Assembly: GCA_947503625.1 (NCBI GenBank)
Contig: CANNEK010000002.1
Location: 806,001-870,000, forward strand
DNA from: an uncultured Kordiimonas sp.
GTDB taxonomy: Bacteria; Pseudomonadota; Alphaproteobacteria; Sphingomonadales; Kordiimonadaceae
DNA: 64,000 bases
Direction: 5' to 3'
The stretch's first letter is position 1. Each line of letters opens with the position of its first letter. Shown here piece by piece: positions 16,103 to 24,725 of this stretch. The notes under the pieces were generated by a model. That model was not told the origin of the DNA, ran no database searches, and saw nothing but the letters and a program-made list of their open reading frames with translations. The position numbers and the translations under genes are program-made.

Positions 16103-16720
16103 ATGAAGTTGCAGGCATTGCAAAACGAGCACGGTTTTTCACTGGTAGAAACACTTGTCGCCACTTTTATCTTCGCGCTTATTACGGCTGCGAGCGTTGC
16201 TCTTTTAACAGGGTATCAAGATGGCAGAATATCGCTAAAAGATGCAGACGAAAAACTAGCTAAACTAGAGATGTCGCGCGCTATTCTGCGCCGTGATTTT
16301 CTTGCTGCAGTTGTTCGGCCTGTTCGGGATGAGCTGGGGGGCGTTCTGCAGCCTTTCGAGGCTGGAGAACACATGCCCGATGGCATGCAGTTGCGCCTCG
16401 TTCGTGCCGGGCACATGGGAGCTAAAATTCACGGTAACCTGTCACAGGTGAAACGAATTGAATATCTGTTTCAGGACAGAAAATTGATCCGTCGGACCTA
16501 TATCAGGTCCGATGTCACGCCGGGTGCCCGCTTTCAGGATCAGGTTCTTTTGACGGACCTGGAACAGGTTTCCTTTCGACTTGCTACAGATGGTATCTGG
16601 TCTGAAGAGTGGGGAACAATTGGTCGCACATCGTCGTTGCCGCAAATGGCTGAAATCAGGTTGCAGTTTGAAGGCGATCGTTACGCTACAATGGCATTTA
16701 TCGTGGGAACCGGGGTATGA
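16103..16720 (+). CDS. gspJ: Minor pseudopilin GspJ
   Basis: A 205-residue protein with prepilin site G11/F12 SLVETLVATFIFALI and Glu at +5. The middle has the usual GspJ pattern of a long helix, RRDFLAAVVRPVRDE, and a later R-x-Y motif (IRRTYIRSD). It is part of the pseudopilus tip. It starts 1 bp after the gspI stop, and its stop overlaps the gspK ATG (ATGA). Confidence 0.92.
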   Translation: MKLQALQNEHGFSLVETLVATFIFALITAASVALLTGYQDGRISLKDADEKLAKLEMSRAILRRDFLAAVVRPVRDELGGVLQPFEAGEHMPDGMQLRLVRAGHMGAKIHGNLSQVKRIEYLFQDRKLIRRTYIRSDVTPGARFQDQVLLTDLEQVSFRLATDGIWSEEWGTIGRTSSLPQMAEIRLQFEGDRYATMAFIVGTGV

Positions 16721-17700
16721 GGTGCTCTCGTTTCAGAAGCCTGTTGGCTGAACGAGGGGCGGCCCTCGTAACGGTGCTGTTGCTGGTTTCTATCATGGCC
16801 ATTGGTGCCGTTGTGACATTTGAAGCATTGGGGTATTCCATTAAACGATCAGGTGCGTTGCGGACTTTCGATCAGGCACATCACTATGCGTGGGGCGGTG
16901 AGCAGCTCTCTGTTGCTGCGGCAGAACAGCTTTATTCGAACAAAGTTGTTCTGGATAGCCCGCGCGCGATCTCTTTTCCCATTGAGGGTGGGAGAATTGA
17001 GGGTCTGATCACCGATAAAAGCAATTGTTTCAACGTAAACAGCCTTGTAAGCAGCACGGAAAACGCTGGCTATTTGGCAAACCCTGTTCAGGGACAACAT
17101 TACAACCGCCTGCTCCAGTCTCAGGGGTTTGCGCAGAGGCAAGCTGGTCAGTTAGTCGCAGCACTGACAGACTGGCTGGATAGCGATACACGGGCAAGTT
17201 CGCTGGGCGCTGAAGACTATGACTACGGTGTGCTTCAGGAACCATACAGAACAGCTAACGGACTGATGGCGGACCTATCGGAATTGCATTTGGTGAAAGG
17301 GTATGATCCTACAGTTTTCGAAGCCATAATACCTTTCTTGTGTGTTGATGATTCCACTTTGCCAGGTGCCCTGAATGTCAATACTTTGACCGTTCAACAG
17401 GCGCCGCTTTTGGTTGCGCTGATTGCTGGGGATTTCGGGCTTGGTCAGGCGATAGAGCTTATCCTCGCGCGCCCCGGGCCGGGTTATGATGATATCGCAG
17501 ATTTCTGGCTTGAACCCGAGCTGGCAAACCGCAATATCGATCAGTCGATTCGGGAAAAAACGACGATACGGCCTCATCGGTTCGAAAGCAGAGTACGTGT
17601 TCGCTACTATGATGCAGTAAGCCATCTGACAGCAGAAATTCGCGTAGACGACTCTGGTGCAGCTCGAATTGTCCGTCATCATTTGGGAGTTTTACCGTGA
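16717..17700 (+). CDS. gspK: Pseudopilin tip protein GspK
   Basis: A 327-residue protein, the largest pseudopilin. The leader site is G14/A15 followed by ALVTVLLLVSIMAIG. The usual Glu at +5 is absent, which is the known peculiarity of GspK and fits a tip position. The helical domain includes TDWLDSDTRASSLGAEDYDY near residue 150 (calcium-site type) and LNVNTLTVQQAPLL near residue 222. The start overlaps gspJ and the end overlaps gspL by 4 bp. Confidence 0.95.
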   Translation: MRCSRFRSLLAERGAALVTVLLLVSIMAIGAVVTFEALGYSIKRSGALRTFDQAHHYAWGGEQLSVAAAEQLYSNKVVLDSPRAISFPIEGGRIEGLITDKSNCFNVNSLVSSTENAGYLANPVQGQHYNRLLQSQGFAQRQAGQLVAALTDWLDSDTRASSLGAEDYDYGVLQEPYRTANGLMADLSELHLVKGYDPTVFEAIIPFLCVDDSTLPGALNVNTLTVQQAPLLVALIAGDFGLGQAIELILARPGPGYDDIADFWLEPELANRNIDQSIREKTTIRPHRFESRVRVRYYDAVSHLTAEIRVDDSGAARIVRHHLGVLP

Positions 17701-18791
17701 GTGACTATCTTGTCATTGAGGTTGATGAAAGTGGTGCGCGCGCGGTTGCAGTCCATTTGGTTTCGGGTGGCGGCTGGGCTCAACTGGACCCTGAAAACCT
17801 TGCTGCGCGGAGTGATAAGAGAGCTATTTTTATTCTGGATGGGCGCGCAGTTTCGGTTCATGCGGTCGAAATACCTGATATTGAGGACAATAAAGCAACC
17901 AAGATTTTGCCGGCAATTATGGATGATAAAATTGCCACACATACAAATGATGTTCACTACGCTCTTGTCGGTGATAGAGACAAAGACTCCGGCATCAGAC
18001 CGGTTGCTGCGGTCGATCGTCTGGTCATGAACAACGTTATGGAGTTGGCTGCGAGCCTGGGCATAACCCCTAATATTATTGTCCCGGATTTTTTGATTTT
18101 GCCAGTGCCAGCAGAAGCTTCTGTTTCAATTGTTTTAGATGATAGAAGCCTGGTTCGGTTGCCAGACCAGAGTGGCTTTGCCCTTGAGGCCGGAATAGTG
18201 TCACATGTGACAACCGGTGCGGTTACGGGCGAGTCTTGGCACGACTTGGTTGCTTCGGAATTACCGACACTTGGCAGCAACCTGATGCAGGGTCCATTTG
18301 CGCCGCACACAAGTTTGCTTGCAGGTCTGGTTTGGTGGCGCCGCAGCGCAATACTCGGATTGTTGGCGCTTGTCGTTCTGGCGGGGGGAACCCTCTATAG
18401 GGCTGGCGAAAACTACAGGCAGGTGGACACGTTATATGCGAATGCCGAAGAGGTTTTCCGCACCGCCCTGCCCGAAGAGCGACGCATTGTGAATATGGAA
18501 GCGCAGATGCGCCGGGCTCTTGTCGGCCAGCGGCAGCAAGGGGGTGGAGAGTTTTTCGTGTTGGCAGACGTCGCGATGCGTGCTGTTGAAGCAGGGGAGC
18601 GAACTCTGCTTGAGACTGTGCGCTATGACCGGGGGGAAGGCCTGCTGATTTTGGATGTGTCCTTTGCGTCTTTCGCCGAAAGTACGGACTTCAGGAATCG
18701 GATCGAAGAAGCCGGGATGATCGTTACCGAGGGTAGTAGCCGTCAAGAAGGTAACCGCGTCATCTCCGAAATTCGAGTAAGGAGATCGTAA
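17697..18791 (+). CDS. gspL: Type II secretion protein GspL
   Basis: A 364-residue protein with an actin-like cytoplasmic part (about residues 1-210), one membrane segment (about 218-235, ILGLLALVVLAGG) and a periplasmic ferredoxin-like domain. GspL recruits GspE to the membrane and binds GspM. The start is GTG at 17697, overlapping the gspK stop. It ends one base inside the gspM start. Confidence 0.92.
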   Translation: MSDYLVIEVDESGARAVAVHLVSGGGWAQLDPENLAARSDKRAIFILDGRAVSVHAVEIPDIEDNKATKILPAIMDDKIATHTNDVHYALVGDRDKDSGIRPVAAVDRLVMNNVMELAASLGITPNIIVPDFLILPVPAEASVSIVLDDRSLVRLPDQSGFALEAGIVSHVTTGAVTGESWHDLVASELPTLGSNLMQGPFAPHTSLLAGLVWWRRSAILGLLALVVLAGGTLYRAGENYRQVDTLYANAEEVFRTALPEERRIVNMEAQMRRALVGQRQQGGGEFFVLADVAMRAVEAGERTLLETVRYDRGEGLLILDVSFASFAESTDFRNRIEEAGMIVTEGSSRQEGNRVISEIRVRRS

Positions 18792-19276
18792 TGCTTAATT
18801 ATTGGCAGTCTCTGACGGACAGGGAAAAAATGCTGGTTGGTATGGCGGCGACGTTAGCATTGTTAACAGTGTTCTATTTTGCGGTGATGAGGCCGCTGAT
18901 CTCCTATCACCAAGACAGCGTGCGCGCATACACTGCTGCTGTCACGACTTATGAGAGTGTGCGTGGCTATGCTGCACAGCTGCTTGCAACGCAGAGACCT
19001 GAAAGCCCTCATGGACAGAGTGGCGAAAACAGGCAGTCCTTGAGAGTGGCCATTTCCAATGCTGCAAGGGCAAACGGTGTTTCTATCAGCCGGCTGCAAC
19101 CATCTGAAGATGGTACTCTGACCATTTGGGCCGAAGGCATCGGTTCGGCGCAATTGTTCCGCTGGCTTCAAACGCTATCGGATCAACGGGGTGTTGGACC
19201 CGCCAACGTGCTGATCCAGAAATCGACATCTGATGAAACATTACGCGTACAGCTCCGTTTCGAGAGCGTTTCTTGA
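18791..19276 (+). CDS. gspM: Type II secretion protein GspM
   Basis: A 161-residue bitopic protein. The opening W-x-x-L-T-D-R-E-K-x-L motif (about residues 4-16) is diagnostic. One membrane segment spans about 17-33, with a small periplasmic domain after it. GspM stabilises GspL in the platform. The start overlaps the gspL stop (TAATG) and the end overlaps gspN by 4 bp. Confidence 0.92.
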   Translation: MLNYWQSLTDREKMLVGMAATLALLTVFYFAVMRPLISYHQDSVRAYTAAVTTYESVRGYAAQLLATQRPESPHGQSGENRQSLRVAISNAARANGVSISRLQPSEDGTLTIWAEGIGSAQLFRWLQTLSDQRGVGPANVLIQKSTSDETLRVQLRFESVS

Positions 19277-20013
19277 TGATCAGTGTTTGGCGACTGCTGG
19301 CTTTTGGCCTGCTGACTTTCTTGGCCCTCTTCGTTGTATTATTGCCGATGAAAAGTGCTTTGCGATTCGTTGATGCGCCAGCAGCCCTTTCGTATGGCAA
19401 TGTGGACGGCAGCATCTGGTCATCACAATTCGAGCAATCCAGCTGGTTGGGCAAGCCCTTGGGAACGGTTCGTTTCTCACCCGAGATAACTCCTCTTTTA
19501 TGGGGGGAGCTGAGGGGAAGGGCCGATTTATCCGGTAGCAGATATCGTGGCTCGGTTTATCTGGTCTACAGTGATGTATTGATTCTGCAAAACCTAGCAT
19601 TACAAGCGCCGGTAAGTGGTTCAGTTGGGCAGTTGCCAGTATCAGGAGACGTCAGTCTTCTTGATGCCCGGTTTGTTTTTGACGTGAATGGACGTTGCAC
19701 AGAAGCGTCAGGAAGCCTCAGCACAAATGCGTTCGCGCCGTTTATCTCCGCTTTAGGAGATCGTCGTCAGGAACTTTCGGCGCTGGTCTTCTGTGAGGGC
19801 GGCGTTCCTGTGATTACCTTCAACCATGATACTGACTTGGCCACCATCGAAGCCATTGGACGGTTGACCGGTGGGTCGGAGGTCAGCTTTGATGTGACTT
19901 TGCGTTTTCTGCAACAGCCTGCTATGCCTGCACAACAGGCTGACTGGCTTTCCCGCTCTGGGTTCCAGGAGACTGGTGGGGTGTGGCGAAGCACAATGAA
20001 AGTTTCTCTATGA
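19273..20013 (+). CDS. gspN: Type II secretion protein GspN
   Basis: A 246-residue protein with one N-terminal membrane segment (about residues 5-24) and a periplasmic region with GNVDGSIWSSQFEQ near residue 42, a pattern of the GspN family. GspN is not present in every T2SS and its exact task is unsettled. Position after gspM and overlap on both sides (ATGA) support the call. The end overlaps the ATG of the lipoprotein gene. Confidence 0.88.
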   Translation: MMISVWRLLAFGLLTFLALFVVLLPMKSALRFVDAPAALSYGNVDGSIWSSQFEQSSWLGKPLGTVRFSPEITPLLWGELRGRADLSGSRYRGSVYLVYSDVLILQNLALQAPVSGSVGQLPVSGDVSLLDARFVFDVNGRCTEASGSLSTNAFAPFISALGDRRQELSALVFCEGGVPVITFNHDTDLATIEAIGRLTGGSEVSFDVTLRFLQQPAMPAQQADWLSRSGFQETGGVWRSTMKVSL

Positions 20014-20534
20014 TCGAATTTCCGGGGTCGGTAAAACGCGGATTGTTTGCCCTGATCGGCGCGCTGATACTTTCGGCTTGCGCGGGTACCCCGACTTCGA
20101 CGCCGGTGGTATCAGAAACACGTGCACAACCTTCTCCAGCTTCTGCCTCATTGGGAACAGACGAGGTACTGTCGAGGCTTGGAACCATGCCGAGGCAGCA
20201 AATTCCAACCGGGGAGTGCGGGCTGTTTTTGTGGGTCAAGCAAGAGAATACGCCGTTGGTTTTTTTTCAACGCTCGGGCGGGCAGGCCTTTATGCACATT
20301 GACGGTGACGTGGCAGCACTTGTGAGAACCGGTGTGGAAGATCAGTTTGCGCTTCAGTTCCACCAACAGCAGATGTTTTCGTTTGCGGATATGACTGTCA
20401 AAGTATCCGTAACCCCGGAGCAGATCCGTAGTCTCCAGCAAGGGTTGAAGTTGCCAACAGGAAGTATTTCAGTGTCTACCAAAGATGGCTGGTCTGCTGC
20501 CCTGCCAGTTGCAGGCATTATTGGGTGTCAGTAG
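20010..20534 (+). CDS. Lipoprotein closing the T2SS operon, function unknown
   Basis: From ATG 20010, which overlaps the gspN stop (ATGA), the product has 174 residues. The signal ends in a lipobox LILSAC (Cys24). A Ser/Pro/Thr-rich linker leads to a beta-rich domain (about residues 60-174) that contains ECGLFLWVK and HIDGDVAALVR. No known family is recognised. Tight coupling to gspN shows it belongs to the T2SS operon. A role as pilotin for GspD, or as an accessory outer-membrane factor, is an inference from position and lipidation only. The operon terminator follows at 20670. Confidence 0.7.
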   Translation: MIEFPGSVKRGLFALIGALILSACAGTPTSTPVVSETRAQPSPASASLGTDEVLSRLGTMPRQQIPTGECGLFLWVKQENTPLVFFQRSGGQAFMHIDGDVAALVRTGVEDQFALQFHQQQMFSFADMTVKVSVTPEQIRSLQQGLKLPTGSISVSTKDGWSAALPVAGIIGCQ

Positions 20535-20669
20535 CGCTGTTATCGCTATTTTGAACAACTCTTTGATTTGTTTCAGTTTCTTTAAATATTTGTGACTTGG
20601 TCGTTCGGTGGTTGACGCTTTTTTGCCTGGCGGTATGATCCTCTTGTTTTCAATAAGCATCAACTAATC

Positions 20670-20696
20670 GCCGCAGGTTTTCTGCGGCTTTTTTTT
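20670..20696 (+). terminator. Intrinsic terminator of the T2SS operon
   Basis: GCCGCAG and CTGCGGC form a 7-bp perfect stem with a GTTTT loop, followed by eight T residues (20689-20696). It lies 136 bp after the last stop of the operon and before the promoter of the next unit. Confidence 0.92.
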
Positions 20697-20711
20697 GCTT
20701 AGTTGGCAAGC

Positions 20712-20742
20712 TTGACAGCGGAAGCCCGCTATGAGGTAATGC
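20712..20742 (+). promoter_or_regulatory. Possible promoter of the DUF3604 unit
   Basis: A consensus -35 hexamer TTGACA lies at 20712-20717. TAAT-type -10 candidates occur around 20735-20742, with 17-19 bp spacing. It sits just after the T2SS terminator and about 60-90 bp before the GTG at 20804. The -10 match is poor. Confidence 0.35.
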
Positions 20743-20803
20743 CTTCCATTAATGTGCTACAGGTCGATTTCTTGAACTTGTACGTTCTCGGGGGAGGATT
20801 AGG

Positions 20804-22690
20804 GTGAAAAACCATTTATTTGTAACAGCGTTTGCAGCGATTTGCGTTTATGGAGCGCCAGTCTCTGCGCAATCAGAAGACACGCATTTATACTGGGGTG
20901 ACACACACCTGCATACGTCATACTCATTCGATGCGTTTATGAACGGCAACAAGAGCGCTGATCCCGATACAGCTTACAGATGGGCAAAAGGCCAGCCGGT
21001 TATCCACCCCTACAATCGTGCACGTGTCCAGCTTGATCGTCCGCTTGATTTTCTGGTTGTTGCCGACCATGCCGAATTGATGGGCGTTATTCGGTCCATT
21101 AATTTTGAGCAGGCAGAACTGCCAGAAGTGGGTTTGTGGCACAGCATAAAGCGCTGGTTTTCAATCCGTGTTCTCAACAGTAAACTTGAGGATGGTACAG
21201 CAGGAGAAGTATTCCTGGACCTGTTACCTACCGCATCGGAAAACCCTGGCGGTGATCCTGTTGCGGACCCGAAAAATGTGCTGGCCACCGGCGCGTTTGG
21301 CAATACAGAGGCAATGGAGAAAATTGCATGGAACGAGATTGTCGACGCGGCAGAAAGGCATAACAAACCGGGTGAGTTCACCAGTTTTGTCGGCTGGGAA
21401 TGGAGCTCCATTCCAACCGGGGCGAATTTGCACCGTGTTGTGATGTCACCGGATGGGGGCGATGTTGCAAAGCAGTATCTTCCATACGGGTCGGACGATA
21501 GCCAGTATCCGGAAGACCTTTGGTCCTGGTTGGGTGAAACATCGGAGCGCACCGGCGCCCGGTTTGTGGCCATCCCTCACAATTCCAATATTTCAAAAGG
21601 CTATATGTTCAGGGACACGACGCTGAAGGGCCAGCCGATGACGTCTGTCTATGCAAGCAACCGAATGCACTGGGAACCGGTCGCGGAAATTACCCAGATC
21701 AAAGGCGATAGTGAAACACACCCAAGTCTTTCTCCGGATGATGAATTTGCAGATTTTGAAGGATATGAATTCTACATCCAGAAGACCGATGCCGGGTATG
21801 AGTATTCGCCGGGCAAGGGTGATTTTGTGCGGTCAGCTTTAAAAACCGGAATGGAAGTTGAAGCAAAGATCGGCGTAAACCCTTTCAAGTTTGGCGTGAT
21901 CGGGTCGACCGACAGCCATAGTGGCCTGGCAAGTGCAGATGAGGATAATTTCTGGGGTAAAATGGCCCGCGACAGTACGCCTGAGACCAAAAGAAATTTT
22001 GGTATTGGCCGGCGGAGAGTTACGGGTTGGAATATGGCGGCTCAGGGTTTGGCGGCTGTTTGGGCGGAAGGAAACTCCAGAGAAGCGATTTTCGCTGCGT
22101 TCAAGCGCCGAGAGGTATACGGCACCACAGGTCCGCGCATGCAGGTTCGCTTTTTCGCGGGTTGGGACTTTTCAGAGCTGCAAGACGATTTTACCAATCT
22201 GGCACAGATAGGTTACCGCAAAGGTGTGCCAATGGGCGGCGATCTGGTGCGCGCGAATGCAGAAGATGCTTCGCCTAAATTTCTTATTCAGGCCGTCAAG
22301 GACCCCGTTGGGGTGAACCTCGACCGCTTGCAAGTCGTAAAAGGGTGGATTGGCGCAGATGGAGACTCTTACGAACGCGTCTTTAATGTGGCCTGGTCTG
22401 CTGACCGCGAGATTGATGCTGCGGGTAATCTAACTCCCATGGAAGATACAGTTGATCGCCTGACTGGCGTCCTTACAGAGGATAACGGTGCACCGGAATT
22501 ACTCGCGGTTTGGGAGGACCCCACTTTCAACCCGGACGAGCGAGCATTCTATTATGTTCGTGTGTTGCAGGTGCCCACCGCGCGCCACTCGCTTCTGGAT
22601 GCAATTGCATTGCAGACCGAACCGCCAGAAGAAGGGCCGGCAGTTCAGCAGGAACGCGCTTACACATCGCCAATTTGGTATACACCTTAA
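20804..22690 (+). CDS. Secreted DUF3604 (PHP-like metallohydrolase) protein
   Basis: A 628-residue protein with a signal peptide (cleavage near residue 22, VSAQ). The DUF3604 domain fills the rest. GDTHLHT (H35, H37), DFLVVADHAE and STDSHSG resemble metal-binding motifs of PHP-type phosphoesterases. The reaction and substrate are not known. The GTG start has a strong GGGGGAGGA ribosome site. It opens a three-gene unit with a parvulin isomerase and a HupE/UreJ-like membrane protein, which suggests an exported metalloenzyme with its folding or metal supply factors. Confidence 0.85.
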   Translation: MKNHLFVTAFAAICVYGAPVSAQSEDTHLYWGDTHLHTSYSFDAFMNGNKSADPDTAYRWAKGQPVIHPYNRARVQLDRPLDFLVVADHAELMGVIRSINFEQAELPEVGLWHSIKRWFSIRVLNSKLEDGTAGEVFLDLLPTASENPGGDPVADPKNVLATGAFGNTEAMEKIAWNEIVDAAERHNKPGEFTSFVGWEWSSIPTGANLHRVVMSPDGGDVAKQYLPYGSDDSQYPEDLWSWLGETSERTGARFVAIPHNSNISKGYMFRDTTLKGQPMTSVYASNRMHWEPVAEITQIKGDSETHPSLSPDDEFADFEGYEFYIQKTDAGYEYSPGKGDFVRSALKTGMEVEAKIGVNPFKFGVIGSTDSHSGLASADEDNFWGKMARDSTPETKRNFGIGRRRVTGWNMAAQGLAAVWAEGNSREAIFAAFKRREVYGTTGPRMQVRFFAGWDFSELQDDFTNLAQIGYRKGVPMGGDLVRANAEDASPKFLIQAVKDPVGVNLDRLQVVKGWIGADGDSYERVFNVAWSADREIDAAGNLTPMEDTVDRLTGVLTEDNGAPELLAVWEDPTFNPDERAFYYVRVLQVPTARHSLLDAIALQTEPPEEGPAVQQERAYTSPIWYTP

Positions 22691-22742
22691 GCAAATTTGT
22701 TATACAAGGTCATGGTGTCCAACGGTGGGGTGAGCGGGCGAT

Positions 22743-23624
22743 ATGTCTTCAGTTTTTCGGCAACCATTTGTGCAGTTTCTGATTAGCGGCGCGGCCTTGT
22801 TTCTCGCCCTTTCCTGGTTTGGTGGAGAAAACGAGCTGGACGACCAATATCAGATTGTGGTGGATGACAGAGCCCTGTTGACCTACCTGCAGTTTCAGGA
22901 CAAGGCATTCGATCAGGCGCAGGCAACGCAGATACTGACATCTTTAAACCCTGAAGCCCGGTCCCGGTTAATTGAAGAATATGTGCGCGACGAGATCATG
23001 GTGCGTGAAGCGATAAGCATGGGGCTTGATCAGAACGACGACGTTATTCGCCAACGACTTGTTCAGAAAATTGATTTTATCTTCCAGGGATTTGTAGACG
23101 AAAGCACAGAACCAAACCAGGCTGAGCTTCAGGCTTTCTTCGAGCAAAATCAGGATCGCTACCGTGCACCGGCGCAGGCAACCTTTACGCATATTTTTTT
23201 CAATGTTCGGGATAGAGAACGCGATGCTGCCAAGGCCATGGCGACCGGGTTATTGTCCGAACTGAAAAGCAAAAACGCCCCTTTTGAAGCTGCCGGTGAG
23301 TACGGCGACCGTTTTTTCTTTCTGCGCAATTACGTTGATCGCTCTGAAAAACTGATCGAGGATCATTTTGGCCCGGAAATGACGGAACAGATATTTGCTT
23401 TACCGCCTGGCGATACATGGGCCGGGCCTTTTTCTTCCCGTTACGGCGAACATCTTGTCCTTCTCAGGAATCGTTCTGCCGCCAGAGATCTCGGTTTTGA
23501 AGAGGTTGCTCGGCAGGTCGCTGAGGACTTCATGATCGAGAAGCGTAACGAAGCGCGGGTTAATGCCTATGAAGAACGCGCGAAAAAATATCGCGTCAAT
23601 GTTCCGGGTGTGTCGGCAAAATGA
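22743..23624 (+). CDS. Membrane-anchored parvulin-type peptidyl-prolyl isomerase
   Basis: A 293-residue protein with one N-terminal membrane segment (about residues 8-24) and a periplasmic part. A SurA/PpiC-like helical region (RLIEEYVRDEIMVREAISMGL) comes first. The parvulin domain spans about residues 135-255, with ATFTHIFFN and GPFSSRYGEHLVLL. It probably assists folding of exported proteins. It lies 52 bp after the DUF3604 gene, and its stop overlaps the next ATG, so the DUF3604 protein or the HupE-like protein is the likely client. Confidence 0.88.
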   Translation: MSSVFRQPFVQFLISGAALFLALSWFGGENELDDQYQIVVDDRALLTYLQFQDKAFDQAQATQILTSLNPEARSRLIEEYVRDEIMVREAISMGLDQNDDVIRQRLVQKIDFIFQGFVDESTEPNQAELQAFFEQNQDRYRAPAQATFTHIFFNVRDRERDAAKAMATGLLSELKSKNAPFEAAGEYGDRFFFLRNYVDRSEKLIEDHFGPEMTEQIFALPPGDTWAGPFSSRYGEHLVLLRNRSAARDLGFEEVARQVAEDFMIEKRNEARVNAYEERAKKYRVNVPGVSAK

Positions 23625-24628
23625 GACGCATTTTCCTTGTGTTGACAGGCCTTTTATTTCTGACGACTTTGCCGTCTCATGCTCATGAAGGCAGGCCTGT
23701 CCATATCGAGGTGAGCGAGACAGTTGCAGGCGAGTTTCAACTGCGTTGGAAAATCCCACCTGTTTTGCGTGGTAGCGAAATTCCCACAATCAGGCTCTCG
23801 GGTACATTTTGCTCGTCCGTTGCCGAGAGAGCTCCGTCTCTTGTTGGATCGGCGTTGTACCGTTGTAGCGATGAGCGGCGCCCGGATTCCGTAGCGCTTA
23901 CTTTCCCGGGTTTCAACCCCGCGTTATCAACGCTTGTCATACTCACGTTGGCTGACGGAGAGAGCCATACCCTGCTTTCCGGACCGGAACAGACCATAAT
24001 AGGCTTGCCGGGCCCACAGAGTTTTGCAGATACAGCTGCGCAATATACCTACGCCGGATTTGATCATATTCTCGAAGGTTTTGATCATCTGTTGTTTGTA
24101 TTTTGCCTCATTTTGCTGGTTGGTAGTCCTGGCAGAATACTCTGGGCTGTTACCGGGTTCACCATTGGACATTCCATCACTCTCGGACTGACAGCTCTTT
24201 ATGAGCTTTCGTTGCCACCAACCTTCATCGAGCCGCTGATTGTGCTCAGTATTGTTATGCTGGCTGCCGAAAAACTGACCGCCCAGAGCACACCGGATGC
24301 CCGGCCAACGCTGGCGGCACGCTATCCGGCAATCATTGCTTCCGGTTTTGGGTTGCTGCACGGCTTTGGGTTTGGTGGGGCCCTGGCGGAAATTGGCTTG
24401 CCATATAGTTACAAGATAACCGCTTTGGCTTTCTTCAATATCGGTGTTGAACTGGGTCAGGTCGCTTTCATTCTGGCGGTGTTGATGCTCGCCAAGCTCC
24501 TTCAATTAACCAAGCATATCATGCCCGGTTTGCCCGGCCCCGCTCAGATGGCAAACTGGATGATATATCCAGCTGGCCTGGTGGCGGGATACTGGAGTGT
24601 TGAGCGGATTGCTGGTATCTGGATTTGA
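23621..24628 (+). CDS. HupE/UreJ family membrane protein
   Basis: A 335-residue protein. It has a signal peptide (cleavage after SHA, about residue 21), then a histidine-started extracytoplasmic domain of about 120 residues. The C-terminal HupE/UreJ-type membrane domain has six or seven helices, with FDHILEGFDHLLFV, GHSITLG and GLLHGFGFGGAL. The conserved His residues in membrane helices are typical of this family, in which some members carry nickel or cobalt. No hydrogenase or urease genes are nearby, so a hydrogenase role is unlikely. A metal supply role for the DUF3604 protein is an inference. Confidence 0.85.
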   Translation: MRRIFLVLTGLLFLTTLPSHAHEGRPVHIEVSETVAGEFQLRWKIPPVLRGSEIPTIRLSGTFCSSVAERAPSLVGSALYRCSDERRPDSVALTFPGFNPALSTLVILTLADGESHTLLSGPEQTIIGLPGPQSFADTAAQYTYAGFDHILEGFDHLLFVFCLILLVGSPGRILWAVTGFTIGHSITLGLTALYELSLPPTFIEPLIVLSIVMLAAEKLTAQSTPDARPTLAARYPAIIASGFGLLHGFGFGGALAEIGLPYSYKITALAFFNIGVELGQVAFILAVLMLAKLLQLTKHIMPGLPGPAQMANWMIYPAGLVAGYWSVERIAGIWI

Positions 24629-24725
24629 CACTCATGACGAAATGGTGAGCCGGCCGACCTTTACATGCGCGCCCGGCCAACGCTATGGTCGCTGCGGGTT
24701 ACAATTCAATTGAAAGGCTGGGGTT

